NCBI RefSeq assembly: GCF_022869805.1
Contig: NZ_CP094974.1
Span: 3,782,001 to 3,846,000 of the forward strand
Length of the DNA stretch: 64,000 bases
Reading direction: 5' to 3'
Source of the DNA: Halosolutus halophilus
GTDB lineage: Archaea > Halobacteriota > Halobacteria > Halobacteriales > Natrialbaceae
Part shown: positions 45,800 through 55,377 of the stretch, piece by piece
Layout: the number at the start of each line of letters is the position of its first letter
Numbering within the stretch: position 1 is the first letter of the stretch
Made by a program: the position numbers and the translations under genes
The notes under the pieces: model-generated
Seen by the model: the letters and a program-made list of their open reading frames with translations, nothing else
What the model was told of the DNA's origin: nothing
Databases searched by the model: none

Positions 45800-46213
45800 C
45801 TACCCGTCGCTTCCCGCCGCATCGAGCGCGTCGGTGACGATCGTCTCGTGATCGAACCCCATCGCGGGCAGGTCTTCGGGATCGAACAGGTCGACTGCCC
45901 GGGCCTCCTCGAGCGGCCGTGGCTCGGCACCGGCGACCGGTGCGCAGCGAAACGCCGCGCTGACGTTCCCTCTCGGGTCCCGATCGGGTTCGTCGTACAG
46001 GCCGACGAACCGATCGGCGGTGACGTCCATCCCGACTTCTTCCGCGACCTCGCGTTCACACGCGGACCGGGCGGTCTCGCCGCGTTCGACGAGTCCACCC
46101 GGTAACACCCAGTCACCGTCGTACGGCTCGTGGTCGCGTTGCATCAGGAGGAGTTGCCCGTCGACGAAGACGACGCCGTCGGTCGCCAGGACTCGCAACC
46201 GTTCGGGATCCAT
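45800..46213 (-). CDS. NUDIX hydrolase
   Basis: 137 residues from the ATG at 46213. The NUDIX box is complete: GGLVERGETARSACEREVAE then EVGM (GX5EX7REUXEEXGU). The rest is short, with DPEDLPAMGFDHETIVTDAL at the C-terminus. Cleaves a nucleoside diphosphate linked to some moiety; substrate not evident. Confidence 0.9.
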   Translation of the reverse strand: MDPERLRVLATDGVVFVDGQLLLMQRDHEPYDGDWVLPGGLVERGETARSACEREVAEEVGMDVTADRFVGLYDEPDRDPRGNVSAAFRCAPVAGAEPRPLEEARAVDLFDPEDLPAMGFDHETIVTDALDAAGSDG

Positions 46214-46294
46214 ACGCGACGGTACGGGCGACAGGGACTTCAAATCGCGATCGGGTCCCTGTTGACCGCTCGAGGACGCTCCGCGAGCGTCGGT

Positions 46295-47638
46295 TCAAAC
46301 CAGCTGAATCACGTTCCCGTTCGACGTCACGTGCAGATCACGTCCGAGCGTGTAGCCGCGATCGGACGCGAGGTCGACGTACCCCGAAAAGCCGCTCATC
46401 TCCTGGTGGGCAGGGATGAGGTGCTCCGGCCGGAGCGCGTCGAGCATCTCGTAGTGGCCTTCCTGACGGAGGTGACCCGAGACGTGGACGTCGGAGTAGA
46501 CCCGTGCCCCTTGCATGCCGAGCAGTTTTTCGGCCTGGTAGCGCTGGCCCTCGTTCGTCGGCTCCGGAATGACGCGGGCGGAGAAGACGACCTTGTCACC
46601 GGGATCGAGGTCGTACGGCGTCTCGCCGCGTGCCATCCGCGTGAGCAGCGCCCGCGGTTCGCCCTGGTGGCCCGTCACGACGGGCAGGAAGTTCCCCTTC
46701 CCGTCGTTCATGATCCGTTCCAGGGTCTGGTCGATCGACCGGCGATACCCGACCATTTCGACGTCCGACGGGAAGTCGACGCCGAGCCGTTTCGCGGTCC
46801 CCGAATACTTCTCCATCGATCGGCCGAGCAGGATCGGCTGACGGCCGATCTCCCGCGCGAACTCGATAAGCGACTTCACCCGGGCGATGTGGCTCGCGAA
46901 CGTCGTGGCGACGATGCCGCCGTCGTAGTCCTCCATGCTGTAGAGGGTGTCCCGCAGATGCTCGCGGGCGACGTTCTCGGAGGGCGTCCGGCCCTTCTTG
47001 TTCGCGTTCGTACAGTCCTCGATGTAACAGAGGACGCCGTCGCCCTCGCGACCGATCTCGCGGAACCGCTCCATGTCGATCGGGTCGCCGATGACCGGCG
47101 TGTGGTCCATCCGCTTGTCCAGTCCGTAGACGATCGCCCCTTCCGGCGTGTGCAGCACGGGATTGATCGCCTGGATGATCGAGTGGGTGACGTTGACGAA
47201 CTCGAGTTCGCAGCCGTGGTCGCCGATCGACATCGTTTCGCCGGCCTCCATCGTGAGCAGGTCGTTGTCGAAACCGAACTTCTGCTCGTCGTCGACTTCT
47301 CCCTCGACCAGTTCGATCGTGAACGGCGTCCCGACGACTGGTGCGTCGTACCGGTGGGCGAGTTTGCTGATCGCCCCGATGTGATCCAGGTGGCCGTGGG
47401 TCGGCACGATCGCCCGGACGTCGCCCTCGAGATCGCTCATGACCCGATCGTCGGGGATGGCGCCCATGTCGATCAGGTCGAGGCTGTGCATCCCCTCGGT
47501 TCGGATGTTGTCGTGAATCAGGACCTTCGACAGGTTCAGTCCCATGTCGAAGATCACGATGTCGTCACCGGCGCGAACAGCCGTCATCTGTCGCCCGACT
47601 TCCTCGTAGCCGCCGATCGTCGCGATTTCAATTTCCAT
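46295..47638 (-). CDS. RNase J-type ribonuclease (metallo-beta-lactamase/beta-CASP)
   Basis: 447 residues: [21 protein letters not shown], then the metal motif [12 protein letters not shown] near residue 80 (HxHxDH), [14 protein letters not shown], and the beta-CASP region with [28 protein letters not shown] and [16 protein letters not shown]. Archaeal RNase J is a 5'-3' exoribonuclease in mRNA decay and rRNA processing. The start is the first ATG of the family. No partner genes in the same direction. Confidence 0.94.
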   Translation of the reverse strand: MEIEIATIGGYEEVGRQMTAVRAGDDIVIFDMGLNLSKVLIHDNIRTEGMHSLDLIDMGAIPDDRVMSDLEGDVRAIVPTHGHLDHIGAISKLAHRYDAPVVGTPFTIELVEGEVDDEQKFGFDNDLLTMEAGETMSIGDHGCELEFVNVTHSIIQAINPVLHTPEGAIVYGLDKRMDHTPVIGDPIDMERFREIGREGDGVLCYIEDCTNANKKGRTPSENVAREHLRDTLYSMEDYDGGIVATTFASHIARVKSLIEFAREIGRQPILLGRSMEKYSGTAKRLGVDFPSDVEMVGYRRSIDQTLERIMNDGKGNFLPVVTGHQGEPRALLTRMARGETPYDLDPGDKVVFSARVIPEPTNEGQRYQAEKLLGMQGARVYSDVHVSGHLRQEGHYEMLDALRPEHLIPAHQEMSGFSGYVDLASDRGYTLGRDLHVTSNGNVIQLV

Positions 47639-48023
47639 TGGTGGAGCCGATCATAGCAGTCCCGGGGGACAGTCGTACAGCCAGCACGGCTGGCGGTGTG
47701 AGAACAGATCGGGCCTGCAGACGGGCGCCGTCGATCGCGTCCCTCGCAGTACCGTTCGATCCCAACTGCGCCACGGACAGCGCGTGTTTCGGTTAGGTCA
47801 ACAACGATCCTCTGGACGTAAGTAATCCTCGGTCGCCTCTCTCTCAGCCTGCAGTTGTCGGGATTTGAAGGCCTCAGCGGTCGCCACGACGGCCGAGATT
47901 CACACCCCGACGACGGCCGCACGGCCGGCGAGGAAATCGTGCGCCGGCATCGCGACGGCCGTTACACGCTCGCGTTCGAGATACCTGACGTCCGAAGCAA
48001 TTCCTCAAATATGCCGCGAGGAG
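47639..48023. other. Gene-free region between the RNase J and HalOD1 genes
   Basis: 385 bp. On the plus strand about 35 codons around 47900-48000 (EEIVRRHRDGRYTLAFEIPD) look protein-like but lack a start in frame and run into antisense of the HalOD1 gene, so they may be a remnant. Nothing else was seen. Confidence 0.4.
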
Positions 48024-48272
48024 TTATTCGATGTGAACGTGACCGTCACTTCGTACGGTTACCGCGTATCCCTCGTACTCGAACTCGATTCGAACTGGTC
48101 CTTCAGAGCGGGAGACCAGCCCGGCAAGTGCGTCCGGATCGACGACCTCGTAAAGCGAGTCGAGATCGAGCGGATCAGCATCTTTCGCATCCGCGACCAT
48201 CATAACGACCGCTGTTGCAGGTTCGTCCCAAGTTCCCGATTCGTCATCCCCCTTGCAGATGTCGGTTTGCAT
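48024..48272 (-). CDS. HalOD1 output-domain protein
   Basis: 82 residues: VVMMVADAKDADPLDLDSLYEVVDPDAL then a strand pair (VRIEFEYEGYAVTVRSDGHV). This is the HalOD1 fold, found alone in haloarchaea or as the output part of two-component proteins. The role is unproven, thought to be regulatory. A TTTATGAT box lies about 26 nt upstream of the ATG at 48272, so the transcript is probably leaderless. Confidence 0.88.
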   Translation of the reverse strand: MQTDICKGDDESGTWDEPATAVVMMVADAKDADPLDLDSLYEVVDPDALAGLVSRSEGPVRIEFEYEGYAVTVRSDGHVHIE

Positions 48273-48290
48273 CGTTTACCACAGATTATC

Positions 48291-48303
48291 AATATCATAA
48301 ACG
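48291..48303 (-). promoter_or_regulatory. Box A of the first HalOD1 gene
   Basis: Minus strand reads CGTTTATGATATT, centred about 26 nt from the ATG at 48272, in an AT-rich 293-bp gap that carries no gene. Confidence 0.55.
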
Positions 48304-48565
48304 GGTACCGTCCGTTCATCACTGTTCAATCCCCATCCATCCATGAACGCCGCCGTTACTCTCTCTATCGGCGTCTGGCCGGATTTCAGATGCTGGTAAC
48401 GAACACGTCAGAACGGTCGTATGATTTAAATACAGGTAGTGAAAATCGCCCTCCGTAACAGACTCGGAGACAGATCAAGAAACGGAGGAATCGGGCGCAC
48501 AGGCCGATGGACTGGCCGGTCGACTCGAACGTTAGTGCTCACGCGCGTGTGACCGAGAGCGGGCA

Positions 48566-48638
48566 CGGGCGCGGAGGGATTTGAACCCCCGACATCTTGG
48601 TCCGGAACCAAGGACTCTGTCCACTGAGCTACGCGCCC
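48566..48638 (-). tRNA. tRNA-Arg (anticodon CCG)
   Basis: 73 nt on the minus strand, no intron and no encoded CCA. Acceptor arms GGGCGCG and CGCGCCC pair fully; D arm TAGCTCAGTGGACAGAG; anticodon stem CTTGG/CCAAG with loop TTCCGGA, anticodon CCG at 48603-48605; T arm GGGGGTTCAAATCCC. It reads the CGG codon. Confidence 0.97.
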
Positions 48639-48699
48639 TCGGGACAACCTAGTCCGATCGGCGACATAACGATTCCCCTTCCGATCGGTCGCCGACGAC

Positions 48700-49020
48700 T
48701 TACAGCGACGACTCGGTGTCCGCCGTCTCGTGACCGGGGGACTCACTAACTGGAGACCGCTCGGATGCGATCGTGATTTCGAGTTCGCCGTCGGTAGCCG
48801 CGATGGTGACACCGTGGCCACCGTAGGTGAACTCGATCGAGTCGAAGCCGGATCCCGACCGGCAGAGCGCATCGAGCGCGTCGGGATCGATCGCAGAGTA
48901 GAGAGGCTCGAGATCGAGCGGATCGACCCCCTTGACGCGAGCGAGTAGATCGATAACGGCCGTACTGGGGCTCCGATCGTCCGCGACAGCGATCGTCGTA
49001 GAGGTGTCCGATGTGTTCAT
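48700..49020 (-). CDS. HalOD1 output-domain protein
   Basis: 106 residues: STAVIDLLARVKGVDPLDLEPLYSAIDPDAL, then FDSIEFTYGGHGVTIAATDGELEI, and a short polar tail (SPVSESPGHETADTESSL). Same fold as the protein at 48,024-48,272 but only moderately alike, so an old duplication or two separate arrivals. The two copies flank the tRNA-Arg gene. Upstream is AT-rich (GAAATATTGG near 49060). Confidence 0.88.
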   Translation of the reverse strand: MNTSDTSTTIAVADDRSPSTAVIDLLARVKGVDPLDLEPLYSAIDPDALDALCRSGSGFDSIEFTYGGHGVTIAATDGELEITIASERSPVSESPGHETADTESSL

Positions 49021-49218
49021 GACTACTGGTGAGGGTGGCAGAGGTGAAGAAAATGGCCCAATATTTCAGCAACAGCGTATCAGAGAGGAAGAAGCCGGAC
49101 GTCGTCGTCCGATCGGTTCCTCACCGCTCGGCTGGAGGTACCGATCAAAAATACGGGTCGGTGATCGGTTCGCGAACGCGGTGTGCGATCGGGAGGGGAA
49201 TCCGACGGTGTTACCGTC

Positions 49219-50118
49219 TCACTCCCGGCGCGGAACCTCGTGCCGGCCGAACCCGTACCGGAGCCGGTTCGCCAGCCGACGCGAGAACCGGCCGTCGTCG
49301 GCTCGCGAGCCGAACCGTTCGGCCAGCGAGGTGTAGATCAGCGGCAGTGGCACTTCCTGTTCGAGGGCCTCCTGGACCGTCCACGTGCCGGTCGAACCGC
49401 CTTCGACCCGGTCCGCCACGTCGCCGAGGTCGGTCCCCTCCTCGCGGAACGCCTCCTCGCAGAGTTCGAGCAGCCACGAACGGATCACGGCGCCGTTGTT
49501 CCAGACCGACGCCACGGACTCGAGGTCGAGGTCGTACCGGCCCTCGTGGAGGAGTTCGAACCCCTCGCCGTAGGCCTGCATCAGCGCGTACTCGACGCCG
49601 TTGTGAACCATCTTGACGTAGTGACCGGAGCCAGCGGGCCCCATCCGGTCGTGGCCGTCGGGACCGGTCGCGACGGCGTCGAAGACGGGGGAGAGTTCGT
49701 CGTAGGCCCACTCGGGACCGCCGACCATCAGCGAGAAGCCCAGTTCCGCTCCCGCGGGACCGCCGGAGGTGCCACAGTCGAGGTAGGCCGCGGGACAGGA
49801 CTCCGCCCGGCGGACGGAGTCCTCGAAGGAGGAGTTGCCGCCGTCGACGACCACGTCCTCGCCGTCGAGGTGGGGTTCGAGTTCCTCGAGCGTCACGTCG
49901 ACCGCCTCGCCCGCGGGAACCATCAGCCAGATGCGCTTGTCCGAACCGAGTCGATCGACGAGGTCGGCGATCGAGTCGGCCGGTTCCGCGCCCGCGTCGG
50001 CGGCCGTGGCGACGGCGTCCGCGTCGAGGTCGAAGGCCACGACGTCGTGCCCCGCCGCGAGCGTGCGATCCACGACGATCTGTCCCATGCGTCCGAGTCC
50101 GATTACGCCCAGTTGCAT
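49219..50118 (-). CDS. gnd: 6-phosphogluconate dehydrogenase (decarboxylating), short form
   Basis: 299 residues of the short GndA type. NAD(P) site LGVIGLGRMGQIVV at the N-terminus, the VDGGNSSFEDSVRRAE loop, LDCGTSGGPAGAELGFSLMVGG, and the substrate-binding HYVKMVHNGVEYALMQAYGEGF. It makes ribulose 5-phosphate for the oxidative pentose phosphate pathway of haloarchaea. The larger homodimeric form is absent here. No zwf-like gene is adjacent. Confidence 0.94.
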   Translation of the reverse strand: MQLGVIGLGRMGQIVVDRTLAAGHDVVAFDLDADAVATAADAGAEPADSIADLVDRLGSDKRIWLMVPAGEAVDVTLEELEPHLDGEDVVVDGGNSSFEDSVRRAESCPAAYLDCGTSGGPAGAELGFSLMVGGPEWAYDELSPVFDAVATGPDGHDRMGPAGSGHYVKMVHNGVEYALMQAYGEGFELLHEGRYDLDLESVASVWNNGAVIRSWLLELCEEAFREEGTDLGDVADRVEGGSTGTWTVQEALEQEVPLPLIYTSLAERFGSRADDGRFSRRLANRLRYGFGRHEVPRRE

Positions 50119-50328
50119 GGTCGATGCTGGGCGGGGCTGTGAAGTAGGGGTTGTGATTCGGCGGCCGGCGACGCTCGATCGATCGGTCCCACGGCGCGAC
50201 CCGGGTGCGTCGGCCCTGGGGAAGCGGTGACGTGACGGAGACAGGAGAGCGATTGGAGGGAAGTCGTTCGAATACGGCGGCTGACGACCCCGGCCGGCAA
50301 TCCGTGGAGACGTGGCCCGCCAGCGCCG

Positions 50329-50757
50329 TCACTGGAGCGGGTCTTCGAGTCGCGCCCAGCCGATCGCGTCGAGGACGACGATCCGGTCCTCGTAGCGGAC
50401 GTAGACGCCATTGTACTCGCAGCCGGTGGCGTCGTAGTACGGGAGCGACCTCCGGACGGCGTCGACGACCGTCCACGCGCCGTCGCGCTCGAGCGTGACG
50501 TGTTCCCACTCCTCGCGCGCGTCGTTGCGGACCGCCCGATCGATCGCGCGTCGCGCGCCGGGAATTCGATCGAGACGGTCGGACGTCGCGTCGACGACGG
50601 TCGCGCCGGACGGAACGTCCTCGACGATGCGCGCACCGAGATCCGCCTTCGATCGTGCCGCGGTGCTCCGCGAACGCCCCGCTCGGAGCACGTATCCGGC
50701 AGCGGCGGCCGTCCCGACCGCGAGAAGCGAGAGTCCGATCTCTTTACCCCTGATCAT
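50329..50757 (-). CDS. Conserved small membrane-anchored protein
   Basis: 142 residues with an N-terminal hydrophobic anchor (~8-26, LSLLAVGTAAAAGYVL), a basic stretch after it, and a globular part with strands (WEHVTLERDGAWTVVDAVRRS, EYNGVYVRYEDRIVVLDAIGW). No family recognised; no catalytic motif seen. Confidence 0.68.
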   Translation of the reverse strand: MIRGKEIGLSLLAVGTAAAAGYVLRAGRSRSTAARSKADLGARIVEDVPSGATVVDATSDRLDRIPGARRAIDRAVRNDAREEWEHVTLERDGAWTVVDAVRRSLPYYDATGCEYNGVYVRYEDRIVVLDAIGWARLEDPLQ

Positions 50758-50849
50758 TATGCGAGTACGTAACAGTAACCGATTAAGTATCTTTCGGCAG
50801 AATGTCCGTCTTCGAGTACTATCTTCGACGAGTGGTCAGCGGGTCTAGA

Positions 50850-51314
50850 TTACAGGGACGCCGACAGGTTCGTCGTGATCGCGCCGGCCACGACGAGCAG
50901 GGCGAGGCCGACGACCGCCGCGGCCCGGTAGAACGGCAACGCGTCGGCAGCGGGTTCGCGGAGTTTCTTCCCGTTGAGACCGGCCTCGAACCGCTTGGAT
51001 CCCACCTCGACGAGTCCGGCGAAGGCGAGCCAGAGCGCGATCATCGCGAGCACGAGTTGCCCGTTGACGGTCCCGACGAGGCTGGCGGCGGTGTATCGCG
51101 TCCCCGCGAGGTGACCACCGGTTAGAAACAGGACCAGCGCGCTCGCCCGCGAAATCATCGTGAGTCGTCCCGCGATCCGTTCGAGCGGCGTCGTCGTGTT
51201 GAACGCCCCGTCCCGTGCGAGGGGGATCACGACGAACGCGACGTAGAAGACGCTACCGGCCCAGATAGCGGCGAAGAGCAGGTGCACTGTCTGGGCGAGG
51301 AACGTATCAACCAT
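50850..51314 (-). CDS. CopD-like four-helix membrane protein
   Basis: 154 residues from the ATG at 51314; the frame extends upstream to 51593 but that part is arginine-rich antisense. Four membrane segments (~4-25, ~50-70, ~85-107, ~130-150) with HLLFAAIWAGSVFYVAFVV and a pattern like the CopD/DUF2231 group. Role in copper or proton handling is a guess. Confidence 0.78.
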   Translation of the reverse strand: MVDTFLAQTVHLLFAAIWAGSVFYVAFVVIPLARDGAFNTTTPLERIAGRLTMISRASALVLFLTGGHLAGTRYTAASLVGTVNGQLVLAMIALWLAFAGLVEVGSKRFEAGLNGKKLREPAADALPFYRAAAVVGLALLVVAGAITTNLSASL

Positions 51315-51387
51315 ACAGGGTGGCTCGAAGCACGATGGTATCAGCGTTCCGACTCGCAGCCGCAATCGGCGCGAACGCGGCGGCCGG

Positions 51388-51942
51388 TCACTCGAGCCAC
51401 TCGGGCGTCCACGCGACCAGTCGCCGCCGGAAGCCGGCGTAAACGATCGAGACCGCGAGGCCGCCGAGGACGACGGCAGCGAACCAGCCGTCGAAGACGG
51501 ACAGGGCGAGCACCGCGAGCACGACGGCGAGCGCTGCGTCTTCGGGTGCGCCGTCGTACCGGATCCACCGCCGCGGCCGCAGCCAGCGCCCACGGACGTG
51601 ATCGTAGACCGCCCGATCGCTCGGGTTCGTCCAGGGATCCATCTCCGGGCCGCCGCCGAGGGCGTCGCTCGCCGCGTGGAGCCACGCGGCCACCGCCAGC
51701 GCCGCGATGGCGACGGTGACCGGGGACGGAACGAGTACCGCGAGACCCGCCGCGAGCACTGCCGGAACGACGCCGACGACGGGAAAGTGGAAGCTCCGCC
51801 GGTGCTCGAGGACGAGATCGAAGTCCGGCGCGAGACCGCCGCCGATCGCGCCGACCGCGAGCGGGCCGGCGAACTCCGGCGCGGCGTAGGCGACGGGCGC
51901 GACGACTGCGAGTCCCGCGAACACGTGCGTCGTCGCCATCAT
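51388..51942 (-). CDS. Membrane-bound metal-dependent hydrolase family protein
   Basis: 184 residues from the ATG at 51942 (second ATG next codon). Short motifs fit the YdjM-like membrane hydrolases: MMATTHVFAGLAVV with its His, GGGLAPDFDLVLEHRRSFHFP carrying the Asp and HRxxxH ligands, and WLHAASDALGG with the late His and Asp. Four to five membrane helices. Substrate unknown. Confidence 0.84.
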   Translation of the reverse strand: MMATTHVFAGLAVVAPVAYAAPEFAGPLAVGAIGGGLAPDFDLVLEHRRSFHFPVVGVVPAVLAAGLAVLVPSPVTVAIAALAVAAWLHAASDALGGGPEMDPWTNPSDRAVYDHVRGRWLRPRRWIRYDGAPEDAALAVVLAVLALSVFDGWFAAVVLGGLAVSIVYAGFRRRLVAWTPEWLE

Positions 51943-52108
51943 GGCACTGCGTAGGCGGGCGAGGGAGAAAACGATGAGTGAAGCGGCACGACAGTCAGTC
52001 ACCTCACGCTGGTTCCCGATCGATCGCGGTCGATCGGGTGCGCGAGCGCTGGCTCGCCGCGTATCGGTCTCGGTGCGCAGTGGACCGCGGCCTCCCCGGA
52101 TCGATTCA

Positions 52109-52298
52109 ATGGACCGAGAGGTGACGCGGACGCACCGGCGCGGTTCCCCAGGTCGCAGCCGCGACGGCGGTCGTGACCGGCTGTAGTGGCCCCGAGGAAG
52201 AAGACGGAGAACCAGAGACGGAAGACGACCTGTCGGCCTACCGCTGTGAGAGCCTTCCGGACGCGATAGAAGACGAAATCGGGATCGGCGACGAGTAG
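52109..52298 (+). pseudogene. Frameshifted small Tat lipoprotein gene
   Basis: An ATG at 52109 opens MDREVTRTHRRGS, a Tat-like start with RR, but the frame soon leaves the protein. After a shift of one base around 52145-52165 the sequence continues as a clear hydrophobic-to-lipobox run (VAAATAVVTGCSG), an acidic linker and a stop at 52296-52298 (CESLPDAIEDEIGIGDE). In a single frame the two halves would give a lipoprotein of about 62 residues. Neither half alone makes sense. Confidence 0.5.
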
Positions 52299-52546
52299 CA
52301 GCGACGCTCGAATCGCACCGATATCCACACCGGGGACATCGGACCGCGGAGTTCGTGAACGACCGGCCGGCGGTCACACTCGGTTTCGAGAGACGTCGAT
52401 CGTGACGGGAGCCACGCGGCTGGCAGTATTACCGATCGTTTCGGGGGAGAATACAGCGAATCCGTCGGTCGTCACTGCCGAGAGGACGTGGTTCTGCAGG
52501 CGTCGTTTTCGCGCGTCGACGGAGTATCACGCCGGTACGCAACTGG

Positions 52547-52597
52547 TCGTCACTCCAATTTCGCCGGGACAGCCGATCGTCACTCCAGGTTCTCGCC
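52547..52597 (-). repeat. Imperfect direct repeat of the dcd-like gene end
   Basis: TCGTCACTCCA at 52547 and again at 52577, followed by near-matching TT-C-CGCC blocks. The second copy spans the stop codon of the dCTP deaminase gene; the first lies just beyond it with one base missing. Confidence 0.6.
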
Positions 52598-53062
52598 CTG
52601 GTAACTGCCGTCGTAGCTGTCCTCGTGGTTCGCCTCGGCGAACACCAGCTGAGCGATCCGCGCCCCGCGTTCGATCTCGACGTCGTGGTGGACTTGCAAC
52701 AGCCCCTCGCCACGGCCCTCGTAGCCGGCGTCCCAGACTGCCGTGTTGAGCATACAGGAGTTGCGCATGAGCGACGATCGCGGATAGACGAAGCCGACGT
52801 GGCCGGTCGGGACTTCGATCCGCTCGCCGTAGCGGGCGACGTAGGCCCCCGCGGGCAGGTAGTAGGTATCCGGATCCTTCTGCTCGAGTTCCTCGAGCGG
52901 ACGGGCGATCCGATCGCCGATCTGCTTGCCGTCCCGGCCGATTCGTCCCGGCTCCAGCTGCTGGAAGACGACGTCGAGGGTGAGATCGACGCCGTTGGGC
53001 TGGACCTGCTCCTCGGTGAGCGGCGAGACGTGGTCGGCGACGAACGAACCTGAACGGAACAT
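52580..53062 (-). CDS. dCTP deaminase / dUTPase family protein
   Basis: 160 residues from the ATG at 53062; the longer frame to 53155 is not the family start. Motifs: QPNGVDLTLDVV, YPRSSLMRNSCML, and WDAGYEGRGEGLL, holding the Ser/Arg and the catalytic Glu region of the dCTP deaminase/dUTPase superfamily. At this length, in haloarchaea, it may be a dUTPase or a bifunctional enzyme. It protects DNA from uracil. The 3' end is echoed in a short imperfect repeat downstream. Confidence 0.85.
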   Translation of the reverse strand: MFRSGSFVADHVSPLTEEQVQPNGVDLTLDVVFQQLEPGRIGRDGKQIGDRIARPLEELEQKDPDTYYLPAGAYVARYGERIEVPTGHVGFVYPRSSLMRNSCMLNTAVWDAGYEGRGEGLLQVHHDVEIERGARIAQLVFAEANHEDSYDGSYQGENLE

Positions 53063-53250
53063 ATGCTCGCAACGCTCCGGAAGTGAGATAAGGGATTCGT
53101 TCGGCCCCGGTCCGATCGAACCGTCGACGACCTGGATTCCGATCGCCCGCGACACGAGCGACGAACGTCAGGTTAGTTGGCGAAAATCACTCGAAGAATG
53201 CCACACTGAAGGGGGAATCCACACGGTCGATCCCTACAGAAACACGCTGG

Positions 53251-53257
53251 TTTTATC
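53251..53257 (+). promoter_or_regulatory. Probable box A of the aconitase gene
   Basis: TTTTATC, centred about 31 nt before the ATG at 53285, within a 222-bp gap divergent from the deaminase gene. Confidence 0.45.
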
Positions 53258-53284
53258 ACGACGGACAGCCGAGATTCGGGTGCT

Positions 53285-55255
53285 ATGGGACAGACTCTTA
53301 CCGAAAAGGTTCTCGACGACCACCTCGTCGAGGGTGAACTCGAGACCGGCGAGGAGATCGGGATCGAGATCGACCAGGTACTCACACAGGACACGACAGG
53401 CACGATGGTCTGGCTCCAGTTCGAAGCGATGGGACTGGACGAGGTCCAGACCGAGGTCGCGGCCCAGTACTGTGACCACCAGACCTACCAGTTCGACTTC
53501 AAAAACACCGACGACCACCGTTTCCTCCGCTCTGCGGCCGGCAAATACGGCGCTCACTTCTCTCGCCCCGGAAACGGGATCTGTCACAACGTCCACCGCG
53601 AGAACTTCGCGGCCCCCGGCAAGACGCTGCTGGGCTCGGACAGCCACACCCCGACCCCCGGCGGCCTCGGCCAGCTCGCGATCGGTGCCGGCGGGATCGA
53701 CGTCACCGTCGCGATGGGTGGCGCACCCTACTACATCGAGATGCCCGAGATCGTCAACGTCCGACTCGAGGGCGAACTCCCCGAGTGGGCCACCGCCAAG
53801 GACGTCATCCTCGAGATGCTCCGTCGCCTCTCCGTGAAGGGCGGCGTCGGCAAGATCCTCGAGTACACCGGCCCCGGCGTCGAGACGCTCACCGCGCCCG
53901 AGCGGATGACCATCACCAACATGGGGACGGAACTCGGCGCCACGACGTCGATCTTCCCGACCGACGAGCAGACCCAGGACTACCTCGAGCGCGTCGGCCG
54001 CGGCGACGAGTACGTCGAACTCCAGCCCGACGACGACGCCGAGTACGACGACGAAATCGTCGTCGACCTCTCGGAGCTCGAGCCGCTGATCGCCCAGCCG
54101 TCGATGCCCGACAACGTCGTCCCCGTCAGCGAGGCCGCCGGCCAGTCCGTCGAACAGGTCATCGTCGGCTCCTGTACGAACGGGGGCTACGAGGACATCC
54201 TCCCCGTCGCGAAGATGCTCGAGGGCCGCGAAGTCTCGATGGAGACCGAGACGATCGTCGCGCCCGGTTCCAAGCAGGCCTCCGAGATGCTCGCCCGCGA
54301 AGGGTGGGTCGCGGAGATGATGGCCGCCGGCGTCAACTTCTCCGAGGCCACCTGTGGTGCGTGTATCGGGATCGGTCACGTCCCGTCCTCCGATTCCGTC
54401 TCGCTGCGGACCTTCAACCGCAACTTCGAGGGCCGCTCGGGCATCGAAGACGACAACGTCTACCTCTGTTCGCCGGAGGTCGCGGCGGCGGCCGCGATCA
54501 AAGGCGAGATCGTCGACCCGCGCGACCTCGCCGACGAACTCGGCGACCTCGAGGCCCCCGGCGTCGAACTCCCCGACGAGTACACCGGCTCGAAGACCGA
54601 CCTCATCAGCCCCGACGAGGCCGTCGACGACGAACTCATCAAGGGCCCGAACATCGGCGACGTCCCGCTGAAGGATCAGCTGGACTCCGACATTCGGGGC
54701 GAGGCGCTGCTCAAGATGGAGGACAACATCACGACCGACCACATCATCCCCGCGACCCAGGACATCCTGATGTACCGGTCGAACGTCCCCAAACTCTCCG
54801 AGTTCACGCTCTCGCGCGTCGACGACACCTTCGCCGAGCGTGCGCTCGAGGCCGACGGCGGCTTCCTCGTCGCCGGCGAGAACTACGGACAGGGCTCCTC
54901 GCGCGAACACGCCGCACTCTGTCCGATGTACCTCGGCATCGAGGGCGTCCTCGCACAGAGCTTCGCGCGCATCCACCGCGCGAACCTCTTCAACTTCGGC
55001 ATCGTCCCGCTGACGATCGACGAGGAGACCTACGAGTCGATCGACCAGGGAGACGAGATCGAGATCGTCGACGACGTCTACGAGGCCGTCACCAGCGGCC
55101 AGGAAGAGTTTACCGTCCGCGTCGGTGACGAAGAGTACACCGCGACGCTGGACGCCTCCGAACGCGAACGCGCGATCCTCGCGGCCGGTGGCAAGCTCTC
55201 CTGGACGAAAGAGCAGGCCGAAGACGGCAGCGGCGCTGCGCCCGCCGACGACTGA
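53285..55255 (+). CDS. acnA: Aconitate hydratase
   Basis: 656 residues. Fe-S ligands are visible in IVGSCTNGGYEDI (one Cys near 298) and ATCGACIGIGH (two Cys, near 357-360). GNGICHNVHRENFAAPGKTL and GSDSHTPTPGGLG near 105-125 hold substrate contacts, and GENYGQGSSREHAALCP the late arginine/serine site. The length and domain order are those of the archaeal/mitochondrial-type enzyme. It interconverts citrate and isocitrate in the TCA cycle. Monocistronic by spacing. Confidence 0.96.
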   Translation: MGQTLTEKVLDDHLVEGELETGEEIGIEIDQVLTQDTTGTMVWLQFEAMGLDEVQTEVAAQYCDHQTYQFDFKNTDDHRFLRSAAGKYGAHFSRPGNGICHNVHRENFAAPGKTLLGSDSHTPTPGGLGQLAIGAGGIDVTVAMGGAPYYIEMPEIVNVRLEGELPEWATAKDVILEMLRRLSVKGGVGKILEYTGPGVETLTAPERMTITNMGTELGATTSIFPTDEQTQDYLERVGRGDEYVELQPDDDAEYDDEIVVDLSELEPLIAQPSMPDNVVPVSEAAGQSVEQVIVGSCTNGGYEDILPVAKMLEGREVSMETETIVAPGSKQASEMLAREGWVAEMMAAGVNFSEATCGACIGIGHVPSSDSVSLRTFNRNFEGRSGIEDDNVYLCSPEVAAAAAIKGEIVDPRDLADELGDLEAPGVELPDEYTGSKTDLISPDEAVDDELIKGPNIGDVPLKDQLDSDIRGEALLKMEDNITTDHIIPATQDILMYRSNVPKLSEFTLSRVDDTFAERALEADGGFLVAGENYGQGSSREHAALCPMYLGIEGVLAQSFARIHRANLFNFGIVPLTIDEETYESIDQGDEIEIVDDVYEAVTSGQEEFTVRVGDEEYTATLDASERERAILAAGGKLSWTKEQAEDGSGAAPADD

Positions 55256-55377
55256 TCGCCGCCCGCGACCGAATCCGTATTTTTCGAGACTGCGCCGTCG
55301 TCGAGCAGCGGCTTCGATCGCCCGATCGCGTCGCAGAGCGACGACCTCTTGCAGACGGAGCCGATAGCCACACCCGA

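Noticed and set aside
47855-48205. Plus-strand frame before and across the first HalOD1 gene
   Set aside because: Second half is antisense to a confident gene; the first half lacks a good start. Kept only as a possible remnant.
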